A DNA stretch of 64,000 bases from Ephemerocybe angulata (Eukaryota; Basidiomycota; Agaricomycetes; Agaricales; Psathyrellaceae): positions 868,001-932,000 of the forward strand of contig JAACJK010000003.1 in the NCBI GenBank assembly GCA_013368325.1, in the 5' to 3' direction. Position 1 is the first letter of the stretch, and the number at the start of each line of letters is the position of its first letter. The position numbers were made by a program, and so were the translations under genes. Shown here piece by piece: positions 22,203-34,323 of the stretch. The notes beneath the pieces are model-generated. The model was not told the origin of the DNA. It made no database searches and worked only from the letters and a program-made list of their open reading frames with translations.

Positions 22203-25200
22203 ATGGAACGCCTTTGCGGTGAGCACTGTTCTCGGCATCCCACCTCTTATCCACCTGACTCGCCAACCAGACGAAATACTCCAGCTCGTGTTTTACGAGC
22301 TCCCCGACCCCAGTCCGCTGACGCTGGTCTCACGTCGCCTCTATGCCTTCTCGCAGGACCCTTACGTGCGGGCACGCTACTTTCTGACACACTATGGGCC
22401 GACGGAGGCGATGTATTATGCACTGGGGCGTGGAAAGGTGCTAACTGAGCGAGTCGTTGACGTACGCCCACTCCTTTCTCATCCGATGAGCAGCGGGGGC
22501 TAACTCACTGCGACTTTGGCGTCTGCCCCCTCCGCGCTGCGTCAAATGTATGCAGATTCTCCTATCGAGTGGAGCCCATCTGTCCCGATATCTCGTGCAG
22601 ATAGCGATGCATCACTATTTCCAGACGCAGGCGCACTTCATCAGGACACCGTGGGTCAAGAACGTCTCGCTCGGAGTATTCTTGCATTTCATGCAGAAGG
22701 CGCAAGAGAAGTACGGAGATATACCGAGAGGGAAGGTGGGTAGCGTGCCATGCCATGCTCGTTCGTCTCGCACAGAAGCTGTCTCGTGCTAATGAGAAGA
22801 TTTCGTTTGACAGGGCGAAGATGATGGATCGATATTCATGACCTTTCTGAAAGAAAGCCGGTTCCCATCACATATGAGATCCGTGACTTGGGAAAATGTC
22901 CTGGAGATCCTGGAAACCTACAAGGTCGGTCGGCCGGTCTTTTGGTCACTTGTGTGATTTTCGCGTATTGACGGTTGCCCCTTCGCGTAAAGTTCATTCC
23001 CTTCTCGAACAAGGTATGATTTATTCTATCTGCTAAGAGAACAGGGTGTTTAGTCGCATGTAGGATCCTATCATGACGCAGTTCCCTTTGATCCTGGCTA
23101 TTGAGCCCAGGCTCCTACCTCCTGCCGTGGCGAATGGCTTTCGGATGGATTACAAGGTACGTGTATCGGTATGTTTCATTTTTTGGACCCGCTAATCGAA
23201 TTTAGTATCGAGACTTCGTTTTTCGGAAGATGTTCGAGCGTCGGCCGCAAGCAAGCGATAATGAGGCGGACGATATCGCGCATAACGTTCGAGAGCTTTG
23301 CAAGCTAGACCCTATGTAAGTGTTTCAACTGATCAAACGCTGAGCAATTTACCGACTCCTTCGCAGAATGTTCGTAACAAGAACGGTTGCCGGCGAAGTG
23401 TGCATGGAAGCCAAGTATAACGACGTCGGCTATAGCGCATTGAAAAAGCTGGACAAATCCGGTCATCTGCGATTCGAGCTTTCGTGAGTTGAAGATTTCG
23501 TGGCAAATAATTTTATGATCCGCTGCTCAGACTTATCCGTTTCTGCAGGCGTCTTGTGGAAGATCTGCTAAGAGTGGGTTCATCGTTGAAATATTGTCGT
23601 GGTGACTGATACTTAGCAAACCCACCAGACGTTCCTTACGACCCGTGCCATATCTCATGCCGCCACCGGAGATACTCTCCGTCAGCTTTACTCCGACTTC
23701 CCCTCCTCCGATCCTGCAGTGCGACTCGTGGTGATTATCGCCGTTTTCATCTCTGCGGAATCCCACCAGACCACCACGCAAAATATTCATTCGACGCTGG
23801 ACGCATTGGGTGTTGTCCCCTTGACTAGGAACGATGTCTTCAACGTCCTCGTCAACCCCTTCGTCGAAAAGTACGCTTGCCTGATCAACTATGCCAAAAC
23901 CGAAATCGTCGTGAAAGAGGACGGTTCGAAGGGGATGGATCCTCCTGATATCGAAGCCTTAGTTGAAGACGTTGCGGTCAAATGTTTAGAGATTGGCTGC
24001 AAGGTAAGCCTTCATACTACATCTAGGCGCCGTCCAAAGACACTTACCCGGCTGTAGGGCAAGCTGCTCAAGAAACTTTTTGACAACTACCAGAACTCGC
24101 AGAATGCGGTGATGCGCCGGGTGCTAGAACGGTTCCAAGTTCGGATCGAAGATGTACCATCATGGGAAGAAGATGCGGAAGCTGCAGCGAATTACGTTGC
24201 CCCGTTAAGCCGCGATTTCATGCGCTGCGGCCTTGGGGACGGTCTTTCGCGGGAGACGTTGTATCGCGGGACTGAAATTGGCCCATCGATGGGTGAAGGC
24301 GAAGGTGGACGAGCTGGTGAAGAACGGGGCATTGTCGAGATAGAAGAGCACGGCAGTTCATCGCACGAAGTGAACCTGTTTAATGTCACAGAACACGAGG
24401 CCTCCTCGCCCCAAGAACTGGTACGTTCCATGTCTTTCTGTCCTCGTGTTCACGAGCTTATTTTTCATATCTGATTACTTATCGATGTCCTCTTTCTTTC
24501 TAAGGGTACTATTTCTCAAGAGTCTCTGACGTCTATGATACGGAACGACGAGTTTACCCCAACTAGAGGTCGACGGCGATTCCTCTACGGTTATCCCTAC
24601 CTAGACGCCAGCAAGGTTAACTACCCCCACGGTAAGCCTTCCCGCGTTAATATTTTCGAGTGATGGTTCTTATCCTCCGTGCTAGACGCGTTGCCCATCG
24701 CGAAGTGGGCCCGATCTCAGTTTGGCTTGAAAAGTAGCATGGCGGCAATTTTCCTTACGCATGCCGTCATCAACGACAATACGCAGGTGATTCGCATATT
24801 TTCACCGTTGCCAATTGGTACTAACGGCGCATCAGCTTCTGCACCTCTATCTCACCAACCCGGATATCCAGTGCCAATACCGCGCTGAGAACGTGCCGGT
24901 AACTCTGAAACACTTTAAAATCCTCGCTCGTCTCGGACGCATGCCTGTACGTCTTCAAACCGATTATAATTTATGGTATACTGACTGCCGACTGCAGAGT
25001 TATTACTTGTATCACTCTATCGAGGAAGGCGCTGAATTTTACCTGGACGAAGACGACTATGTATCCAAAAGCGATCCCGCGAAGCGTTTGGTTCAAAAGA
25101 AGGTTGTCAAGATGGAATCGCCGAAGGCGTCCCTTCCGCCTTCTCGAGCTTCCTCGAGCCGACGTACCGCCAGTCCGACCTCGCGTCCTTGTAAGCGGCC

Positions 25201-25758
25201 TCGACGGACGGCAACTAGTGTACGTTCGTACGCGGTCCCTGACTCGGACGACGACACAGTCATGTCGGGCCCTCTGGAATGCAAAGCGACCAAGGAGACA
25301 AACATGCAGCTTTGGATACGGCATCTCGGGGAATTGCTCAAGGTGGAACAGAAAAAGGTGGGGTTCTTTAGTACTAAGCGTGTTGAAGGTTTGCTGACGC
25401 TCACTTGACCGCGTCAGTATCGTGAATACAAGAAAGTGTTCGACCGATCTGCAGAACCTAGTACCAAGTGCAGCAAGGTAAGCTTTTTACTGGACGGCTT
25501 CTGTCTGGTTAGCTCTGCGACTCTTGATGAAGATGCTGACTGGAATTTTTTCATCTTCCCTCGTGGTCGTCTACTCTTGCTTTTTAGACGAACTTCTTGA
25601 AGTCGTTGTCTTCAAATTTGAGGGCACTTCGAAAGGTTGAAGTTGAGACGCGGGTCAAGTACTTCGGTCCCGAGGAGGCCATGGAAGACCGCGCCGAGTA
25701 CGACGACGACGATTTTGTGTTGCGGCCTTCGAAAAAGCGGCGAGTTTCTGAGGTTTAA
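22203..25758 (+). CDS. Large F-box-like protein of an Agaricomycete-conserved family, function unknown
   Basis: ATG 22203 sits in a good context (gccATGG). A 52-bp intron (22219-22270, gtgagc...ccag) joins MERLC to DEILQLVFYELPDPSPLTLV, giving an F-box-like opening (SRRLYAFSQDPYVRARYFL). Many short introns then join blocks such as LLSSGAHLSRYLVQIAMHHY, FMTFLKESRFPSHM, DPIMTQFPLILAIEPRLLPP, YRDFVFRKMFERR, TVAGEVCMEAKYNDVGY, NVLVNPFVEKYACLINY and RRFLYGYPYLDASKVNYPHD. The C-terminal third is basic and acidic low complexity, ending in the NLS-like RPSKKRRVSEV. Roughly 900 residues. It looks like a nuclear protein. The F-box-like start suggests an SCF link, but nothing in the body tells its role. 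Confidence 0.75.
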
Positions 25759-26242
25759 ATGCTGCTCTCTCCACCTTTCGTTCGTTCGTTCTGTCTGCAT
25801 GTTTTGACTGTGCATGGGCCATTTTGACTGTGGGACTATCATCATTTGTCCTTTTAGCTTACCCTTCGTTCGTTTGTTTCCTCTTTTTGGGCTTATGTGT
25901 GGACTCCTTTCTCTCTGACTCATTTCGTATTGTATCCTGGCATTTCTCCTTGACTGGCTTCCCGTTCTTTCCTATCGCATCTGCATTGTTGTATTATTAT
26001 GGATCTTTACGCCCTCGTAACTGGCGTTGACAGGTTACCCTCCATTCACGCTGATGCTATGACTCTTATGACTTTTTCCCATTCTGTTTAACTGTACCAA
26101 CATGTCTGTTTCTCCAATACCTACATGTACAACTTGACACTAATCGCGCCAGCGGGCATTCCGTTTTACGCATATGAAGGAGAAAATACAGGGAAGGCAT
26201 ATCGTGCATTTCTCGGCATGATATCTAAGGGTAGAGGGGTAA
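25759..26242. other. Convergent 3' intergenic region
   Basis: A T-rich 3' flank lies between a plus-strand and a minus-strand gene. No gene seen. Confidence 0.55.
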
Positions 26243-28719
26243 TTAAATTACATAGCGATACCTGATCTCCCTGTCTCCCTGATCCTGACGCTCTGTCGGG
26301 GTCGATAAGGGAATTTCGACCTTCGAGCTGGCGAGGATCTTGTCTCGGCGCTTGTTCTCGCGGGACATCCAGATGCTCAGGTAGAGCGTGACGAGGATGG
26401 CGAAGATAAGGTAACCGATGGAGATTATGTGGGGAGTCCGGAAGTTGTGAGCGTTAAGACTGGGGCGGTAGATAAGGACACTACATTACGGAGGATTAGA
26501 TGGCACTGAGTACGAGTAATATATTCCACATACCCTGCGATGGCGCCAATGTCGCCAATAGTGATTTGCATGGCTACGGCGATGGCGCGCTTGGTCTGGG
26601 CTGAGACGTTCTCTCCTGGCCAACTGTTGACCTGCATTAGAGATTTTGTGGCAGTATGATGGGTGTGGTGAAGACTTACCTAAGGAGGAGAGCGTTCCCG
26701 GTATAGACGCCGGCTGCGGCGAAGTGGACTCCGACATATTGAGCGCCAGGAGTCTTCGTCGCAAGAAGGATGACATAGCCTTCATTGGTGCCAGTCAGAT
26801 AGGACAAAGGGACAATCACTGGGGCGATGAAGACATACCAAGGATGGCCGTCACGGCAGCTCCGATAATGAAGGGTGCCCTGCAGTCGTATTTCGACGAT
26901 ATCCAAACGGTCGTCCAGATGGATATGCTGGCTAAGGCGTTGGGAGGCACAGTCAAACTTCGGAGGGCCGAGAGTCAGTTAAGATACTATTGAGTTGATG
27001 TTGAGCTACCAGGTAACTGGAACGGTACTCACAGTTGGGCTTGCCAGCTCTTGTACCCCAGATTTGCGATGATTGTCGGCTGGATTGTATGAGGTGCCAG
27101 TTAGACTTGACTCTGGCGGCCTGAACATGAAAACGCCGCACCATGAAGAGACTCAGGGAATACAAGACGAATGCAAATCCATGAAACAGGAGGGCGTAGC
27201 CCCAGACCAAGTGGTCGAACAAAGCTTGCCTGACGTATTTCCACTGGAACTTTTCGATGAGGGCTGCATCGGAGTCCGCGTCCAGGCGCTGTAGAAGACG
27301 TTCCTTCTCCGAGACTGACAGCTATACAGATAGATAACATGGGAAGGAGATATGTTATGTTTTTGAGTATGCTGAACGCTATCAGAACTTACGAATTTGG
27401 CTTTATGAGACCACGTTGGAACGACGAAGTATGCAAAAACGGAGACCCCGACAGTGATGATTCCTTCTAAGATAAATATCCTATCAAGGCGTGAGTGGCC
27501 GACCCGGAGCAGTAGGACCGTATCTTGTCAGACTAACCATGACCAACCCCGACGCCCCGCCACTCCCTCCATTTTCCCAATGGCATATGCGAGAATACCT
27601 GCCATGGTCAGATAGGATGTGCATAATACATAAGTTAGCAGGTGTACACAGGCCTGAAGTCAAAGTGAAACGCACCGCCAAACGCTCCTGCCAAAGCGGC
27701 GCCTCCGAAGAAGATAGCTACTCGCCAGTTTCGCTCGTGTCGCCTGTAGTAGACAGAGAAGACATAGATAACGCCAGGGAACAGCCCTGCTTCGGCAACT
27801 CCCAACACTAAGTTTCGTCCGAGTCCAAGCCAATCAGCACATGCAGCCCGAACGCGAGTGTAGAGATTTCTCACAAAAGCGAATCCCAAACAGGCTAGCT
27901 TGATTCTTCACGAAACCCTGGGCAATGGTAACAGCGCCCCAGAGTAGGGTTAACGTTGGAAGCCAGATTTGAGGGTCGAACCGTTTGAGGCTGGGTATAT
28001 GGATCTAACTTGAGAACCGGGCTTCCTATGGCAAGAACACAGAAGATCGAAGGAGAAAGAGCTTTTGCTTACACGATCTAGAGCAAAAAGGCAATGTTAA
28101 TCAGTAGGTTTATTCATTTAGAAGGCGATGGAGCTTCGCTTACATTGGCGGGAACCTCAAAGATCACATATGCCACAAAGTACAGCGCTAAAGCAGTGTT
28201 GTACTGGGGAGGGTCCATTTTGAGGTCCTATTTGGAACGTTTCGTTAATATGAAAAGATGGAATAATGAAGGTGATGAGCTGAGTAGAAACCTACAGTAA
28301 CTAGTCCAATAATTCTGAGACGTTCAACTGTTAGTTAGACTTGTCTTCCGCGGCTGTATCCCAACGACAGCGATGCATATCTCACTTCGCATTGCCAATA
28401 TTAGAGCTAGAATAAATGATATAGCCACCACATGTCAGATGGCTGCTAGGAGAAGTGTTCGATTAGGATTAAGCTCTCACCGATCCAGGAAACTAAGCAG
28501 GTACAGGAAAGTCAAAATCGGGATTAGACTTTGGGCAGTGGGGCAATCATCATAGTCAGTAAATAGCCAAGCATCATGCATGCCATGGCCCAGACCCAAG
28601 TGGACTGGGCAATGCACTCACCGAAAGTCAATCTTCCGAACAAGTCTCTTGTCTTCGGGCGTGTTGAAATCGTCGCGAGTCGAGAGCGACCCCTTCTCGG
28701 ATGGCGTCTTGTCAGCCAT
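26243..28719 (-). CDS. MFS transporter, anion:cation symporter family (allantoate/nicotinate permease type)
   Basis: The gene starts at ATG 28719 (MADKTPSEKGSLSTRDDFNT, then PEDKRLVRKIDFR). More than ten short introns join RLIPILTFLYLLSFLDR, SNIGNAK, the IIGLV segment, DLKMDPPQYNTALALYFVAY followed by VIFEVPAN, LKRFDPQIWLPTLTLLWGAV, VAEAGLFPGVIYVFSVYYRR, the central-loop LSVSEKERLLQRLDAD, YDCRAPFIIGAAVTAI and WPGENVSAQTKRAIAVAMQI. The tail ends GDREIRYRYVI (stop 26243-26245). The 'FLDR.NIGNAK' and 'EAG.FPG.iY..s.yY.R' blocks are diagnostic of the Dal5/Tna1-like family. It is a plasma-membrane H+-coupled uptake system for small organic anions; the substrate cannot be read from sequence. Confidence 0.88.
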
Positions 28720-29961
28720 TAGGTTAGACTAATGCTTTGGCAGACCTTCGAAGTGGGCAGAGGAAGGGAAGCTGGGGATCCAGGCAGCCGTGTCAGTGCC
28801 ATGCTTATTTTAACCTTGATTTAAGTAACCGCGCCCAAATCATAGACTCAGGATTCGAAAGTTGAGTTGGAGTTAACGCAAGGTCTCCAGGAAATGGCGC
28901 CATGGATAAGGCACCCGTGGCATTTAGTGTAAAAACCATATAAGGAGATGGATTCACATCTTCAATGAGAGACGCAAGAGTGAAGGTTCGGAGGACGGGT
29001 TGTTGAGATGGCAAGCCGTATTCCAATCGTTGTGAAGCATACCTCCAACATTTCCCTGTGGTTCAGCTCTTCCCAGAGCCAGTCCTTTTCGCAGCAGCAA
29101 GATGGGGAAGCACTTCCCCAAGGACGACTTAAGAGTCGAGAGACTAGAGCGCAAGACATGGGTGCTCTTGCCACACGTGTGAAGGGCATGAGAAGCAAGT
29201 CGACATCACCACGACTCCATGAGCAAATCCGCAGAAGCTGCTTCGGTGCCCTAGTGCGAAGTCTTGTTACACAGACGGTGGGTTCGTGATCAAGATCTTG
29301 GAGGGCATAGAAGACTCGGAAGTGGATATCGTTATTGGAGGCGATATGCCTCATTCAAAGCCAGACCGAGAGACTCGTTAGAAGCATTGTTCCGTAAGGA
29401 GGCCTTGAGAAGGATAAAGAGTCCAGAGAGGCACCTCCATGATGACACGATAGTAGGAAGGATCCAGGTCACCTTACCCGTAAATGCACTCGTTGACGCA
29501 ATTTGATCGGTATGGGTGCATGGACTGCGTGCTCGATCCTTCCACTGTTCCAGGGCTGGGAACCTCAAATCAATACCTCACAAAGGTAGGAGGTATAACC
29601 ACCGGGCGCCGAAAGGCTGTAAGATTGCAGGGAGTGCGAGTAATTATGCCCAGTCGGTACGATAGTGGCGCACCTGTGTTGATAATACGAAAAGTCTGAA
29701 GTCACGAGTGTGCAAAAGTGTTTTACAGGTAGTAGGCCCGATCGGCGCCCTTGAAGAGCAGATAAGTATGGCAGCAAACGAGCAGCGAGGCCGCTGAGGC
29801 GCTAGGGTCAGCCGCCTCGTCACTGCTGGCCAAGTAGTAGGAAGCAAGCCATGATTGCGCCTTTGTTTGCATTCCACGACTGTGACAAATATAGAATATC
29901 AGTCCCAATCCGGACAATACTCCTATCCTTCTCACCGTCAGGTCAAGTATGCAAGAGTGAC
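28720..29961. other. Intergenic region with coding-like but unresolved minus-strand segments
   Basis: Minus-strand stretches at about 28962-29354 and 29723-29935 have protein-like composition (for example QSWLASYYLASSDEAADP). I could not connect them through plausible splice sites, and stops interrupt every frame. This may be a decayed gene. The right end is the promoter of the DUF4203 gene. Confidence 0.35.
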
Positions 29962-31884
29962 ATGAATAACTCTAAACTGACGGTGTTGGTCCCCATCACG
30001 GCCTATACACTGGCCTACACACTCCCTTTACTCCTCATCTCTATCCTGTTGATCTTCGCCGGATCCTTCCTGACGCTCGACCGCACTCGTTCCTTTCCAC
30101 CAGCCGAGGACTACACTACCCTACCTGGTACATTTGACACCAAGAAACGGAGGATACACCTGCGATTTGAGGGTGGTATAGGTGGTTCTGCGATTGGTTA
30201 TGCCTTCGGTGTCCATTTATCGACGCTGCTCGCACTCTTGATCCCTGGCACGACGTCATCTTCGCCCCTCTCCCCCAAATCCTTCCTTGCCGTCTGGCTT
30301 CTGAGCTGTATACCCACCACAATCCTCGGGGGCGTCAAGAAGAATGCTGCTCTACTCTTTGCAGGAGTAGGAGGCGGTATATCCATCGCACTGGGCCTTT
30401 CGATTATTTTGCACCCATCGCTTCTTCCCCGGCAAATCCTCCTCGGCATCTTTACCATCCTCCTCACGACGATGCTACTCCTTGGCTCGTTCATACCCCG
30501 ACTCTCCACTATCCTTCTACGTCCCTCACTCCGCACCGCGTCTTCAGCAATGGGATCTTTGGGACTTGTGGTCTCCATCGCCCTGCTCTCCCGTCCAGCG
30601 CCTGTGATGGGCTGGGCAAACGCCTGGGAGCGCCTGTGGCTGCAGAACGGCAACCCCACGGAATGGGGCACCGGCAAGGAGAAAGGTCTCAGTGCTGCAT
30701 GGGCAGTGTTTTGGGCCCTCGGTATTGTTTCTGATTGGGCACTCAGCCGTTGGGTAGGCGAGTGCCCTGATGAGGTGCGCCTCTTGTCTTCAATGTCTTG
30801 TCCTGCTCACTGAGCATGTGCTATGTAGAAATGGGACAATTACCTGGCCAAGTATACCACAGACCCTCCTAACCAGCCGGGTCGAGCAGGGACGTTCCAG
30901 CCTCCCAAGACCTTCTGGGAGAAACTCTTCCCTTCCAAACCCCACCATGGCGACACTGACTACTTCCTGGGCGGGCCGACGCCCCTTGAGAAGGAGAAGG
31001 ACGACATGGTTTTCCCTTCTGAGAAAGACATGAAGCACACTCTCCCACCGTCAGAGCCCATGCGCGACGTCGATAGTTATTACGCTCTTCCACCACCTAA
31101 ACCTATCAGCCGAAAACTCAAGAGCGTCAAAAGGCCGACAGGCCTTGGCCACTTTTCCGTGGACATGGAGGTTGACGTGCCCGTTGGACCTGCCTTCCTC
31201 CAGAAGAAAAAGTCGACATCGGCCAAGGAGAGGTGGAAGGGAATGGTTGGTAGGCGGAGGAAGAAGCCTATCAAGTTTGGGACGATTGACGAGCTGAGCG
31301 ATAGTAGCTCCGACGAAGTGGATGGTATAAAGGGCGGTGGGAAGCTATCACCGGCCCCTGCGAAGAGGCCATGGATTGTGACGAACCAGCAATCGTCATA
31401 TTCATCCTCCACCCCCACCCTTGTCGAAGGCAACTCTACACCTGGGACCCCTCCAATACCCGCTTCAGACACCCGCGACGCGGGAGACGTGGACATTGAT
31501 TACGATAAGGAGCTGGAACTACTCCAATCGCGGCTAGGGTCCAAGGAAGTGTTGCGATATTCCGATGATGAGGACAGCGGTGCGATTAAGAGGAAGAATA
31601 CGAGCAACGTAGCTTGGAGTCCAACATTCCTTCAACGACATCAGCCGCAGGTCCCGGAAGGGAGTGGGGGAGTCGTGCCTCCAATTGCTGGTGCTATGCC
31701 TGTCCCTGCGACTCCTTCTCTCATACGAGCAGTCGACCGGATTGCCGAGGCGCAGAAGGATGTTTACGGAGGAGCCGCTGCGTATCCGTATCCACTAGAA
31801 GGGGTTCCAGTAACCTCTGACCGCAGCGGAGCCCCGAGATGGGACGACTTTTGGAAAGAGGTGAGGGTGAAAGCCCAAGATTGA
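29962..31884 (+). CDS. DUF4203/TMEM198-like multi-pass membrane protein with long cytosolic tail
   Basis: Two exons (to 30774; from 30829) with one 54-bp intron. From ATG 29962 (MNNSKLTVLVPITAYTLAYT) there are about seven hydrophobic segments. They include GGIGGSAIGYAFGVHLSTLL, ALLFAGVGGGISIALGLSII and QILLGIFTILLTTMLLLGSF, the Gly-rich helix pattern of the DUF4203/TMEM198 domain. The second exon is a soluble, charged, Ser/Pro-rich tail of about 350 residues with acidic patches (SDSSSDEVDG) and basic patches (KERWKGMVGRRRKKP). An in-frame upstream ATG at 29851 is possible; I chose 29962 because the hydrophobic domain starts right after it. Location is probably an endomembrane or the plasma membrane; function not known. 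Confidence 0.82.
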
Positions 31885-32859
31885 AATCTGCGGCTTCTCC
31901 CCTCGCTTCTCTCCTCTCATTCACATTCTTCACGCGACACACCTCTTACCCTCCTTTCCCACACCCATTCGCACTCAACCGCCTCACGCGCACTCCACCT
32001 TGTCCACGACTCACTCATCCACCTGTTGTATTTTTTTCTTTGTAATATTTCTTTTATATCCCTTCTGTCTCTGCTAACGACTGTTTACGACTTTACGACA
32101 TGCCCACTAACGACTAACGACTATCTCCCTTCTTTATCATTGTTGTTGTAGTATACCTGCTGTGGCAGCAATGACATTCCTGATCCACTCTCTCATTAGT
32201 TGTCCGATCCCTTGCACTAAACTCAGTTGTACGATACACTTTTCCTCCCTGCACCGAGAAGGGCACTCATTCAAAGTTTGCCCAATTGTGATGTCATCGA
32301 GAGTAAAGGTGCACTAATTGGGCCTTTTCGTTTAATTGTATCCCCATGGAAGGTCCATCATATCTTATCAGCAGCCTCGAGCTCTGGGTCCTCTGGAGAA
32401 AGAGAGATAAAACCGTGCGGTGAGAAGAGAGGGAGATAGTACAGAATGTCAAGAGGCGCAACTCCAGAACCGCGATGTTGGGTGCTTTAAATTGGACCGA
32501 CTCTTTTTGCGTTGTGATAGGCGCCCAGTTCGGAAGATTCGGCAAGCCCTCTATGTCAGCAACGCCTTTGTCATCGCCCTCCACCACGGCCGCAGTTCAT
32601 ATTGGACCTCGGCAGCGAGTTTACGCGTCGAGTCAGCCACTATGTCCAACCTAGCTTACCTAGGCCCATCCACGATACCAACTTTGGAAGGTACTTCCTC
32701 GCCAAGAACGCTCGTGACTGTTCCGACCACACCCAACATCAAGTTCTGCGTTCCGAACTTGTACCTATAAGGTGCGGCACAGGCCCTGCGCGGTGATTGT
32801 ACTCGCCTTCCCCACTATTCCATCCCTCCCTATCTTCACACCCTCCCCTTCCACTCAAA
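31885..32859. other. Intergenic region with TAACGAC-type short repeats
   Basis: A pyrimidine-rich 3' flank is followed at about 32071-32120 by several copies of a 7-mer of the form TAACGAC/TTACGAC. There is no supported gene. The CT-rich run just before 32860 is the probable 5' leader of the Sec14-like gene. Confidence 0.5.
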
Positions 32860-34323
32860 ATGACACCGCCTCATCCCAAGGAAGACGAGATCCTTCAAAA
32901 CTTCAGGTCAGCCCTCGTAGCGGAGGATCTATTGCACGACGGCGATTCAATCGGGACGGACGACGAGACGTTGCTGTGAGTTCAGATTACCTTCTCCCTA
33001 ATTCGCTGCTTCTCTCAGATTAGCTTTGCTAACCTTCGGTCTCGGTCCCTAGCCGATTTCTTCGAGCCCGAAAATTCGATCTGGGCAAATCCCAGCAGAT
33101 GTTCAGAGATTGCCAGAAGTGGCGGAAGACGGTGGAAGGCGTGGGGATCGACGATTTGTACCGCAGGATTGATCCTTTCGACGTACGTGTTTGAGCTTGA
33201 GCTTACTTCACTCTCTATCTGCCTTTCGCCCCCCGGCTTGTCTGCTTTCGATTTCGTTCCATGGCGGCTAACACCCCGCTTTCCCGGATTACAGTTCCCA
33301 GAGCGCGATGCGATATTCGAGTGTTGGCCCATGTGGTTCCACAAGGTGAGTGCATCGTGGATACTCCGGTCAGGTATACTTTGCGGAACAACGCAGGCTA
33401 ACTCAGCGCGAACTCGTAGACCGATAAGAAGGGCCGGCCGTTGAACGTACACTTTTTCGGCGGAATGGACGTTCGAAGGTTATACAAGGTGTGCTCGCCC
33501 GAACGGCACTGGGAATCGTTCGTTGTGAACTGCGAGTTGGTAAGTAGTTTGTTGTGGACATGTTCCGGTTCCATGGCTGCGTTTAACTGACTGCGGCGGC
33601 GGAACCCATTCGTAGCTCCCTCGCGAGGTTCTCCCAGCCTGTAGCCGGGCAGCAGGGAAACACATTGGAGGAACCTTTGTCATCGTTGACCTGAAGGGGT
33701 TCTCGTAAGTCTGCTATCTTTCGTCCCGACGGTGATTAAGCACCTCCGGACCCGCGCGAGTCGGTCTGGACTTGAGGCTGACTCTGGCCCTTTCTTCGTC
33801 CTTAACAGGTTCAGCCAGTTTTGGCAGATGCGGCATCTGGTGCAGCGCGCCTTTCAAGTATCTCAGGACTACTACCCGGAAACGTGAGTTCTCTCCCTCT
33901 GCGGATTGGTATAGACTACTGAAAGCTGGAATGATGTATAGAATGGGGCAACTGGCAATCGTTAACGCACCGTCCTCATTCACTATGATCTGGTCCATGA
34001 TCAAACCGTGGATCTCAAAAGAGACGGCAGCGAAGGTGGATATCTTGGGAAGCGACTACGCAAAGGTTCTTCTCGAACTGGTAGACGCGGAGAATCTGCC
34101 GAGCACTTTGGGAGGGAAGTGCACGTGTGCGAAGGAAGGCGGATGCCCACTGAGCGGGGCTGGGCCATGGATGGATGGCCGTGCCGGTTGGGGTCCGCGC
34201 GCACAGGCTCAGCGTAACGCTAACTCGGAGAAAACCCTTGAACATCTCGAATCGGTGCGTCCGGAGTATGAGTATACGGGCCTGCCAGCGTACAACATGG
34301 AGACGGTTCTATCGGTATCATGA
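32860..34323 (+). CDS. Sec14-like (CRAL-TRIO) phosphatidylinositol/phosphatidylcholine transfer protein
   Basis: ATG 32860 opens MTPPHPKEDEILQNFRSALV. The N-terminal CRAL-TRIO-N helices end in DETLLRFLRARKFDLGKSQQ. Then come WRKTVEGVGIDDLYRRIDPF, FECWPMWFHKTDKKGRPLNV, FVIVDLKGFSFSQFWQMRHL, DYYPETMGQLAIVNAPSSFT, MIWSMIKPWISKETAAKVDI, and the C-terminal ENLPSTLGGKCTC, the 'LP..lGG.c.C' gate that closes the lipid pocket. A short Gly/Trp-rich tail follows. Five or six introns are required. About 320 residues, close to yeast Sec14. The protein transfers or presents PI/PC at the Golgi, coupling lipid metabolism to secretion. Confidence 0.92.

Noticed and set aside
29851..29961. Upstream in-frame ATG of the DUF4203 gene
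   Set aside because: The added 37 residues lie before the membrane domain, resemble no targeting signal clearly, and overlap the putative promoter; kept only as an alternative start.
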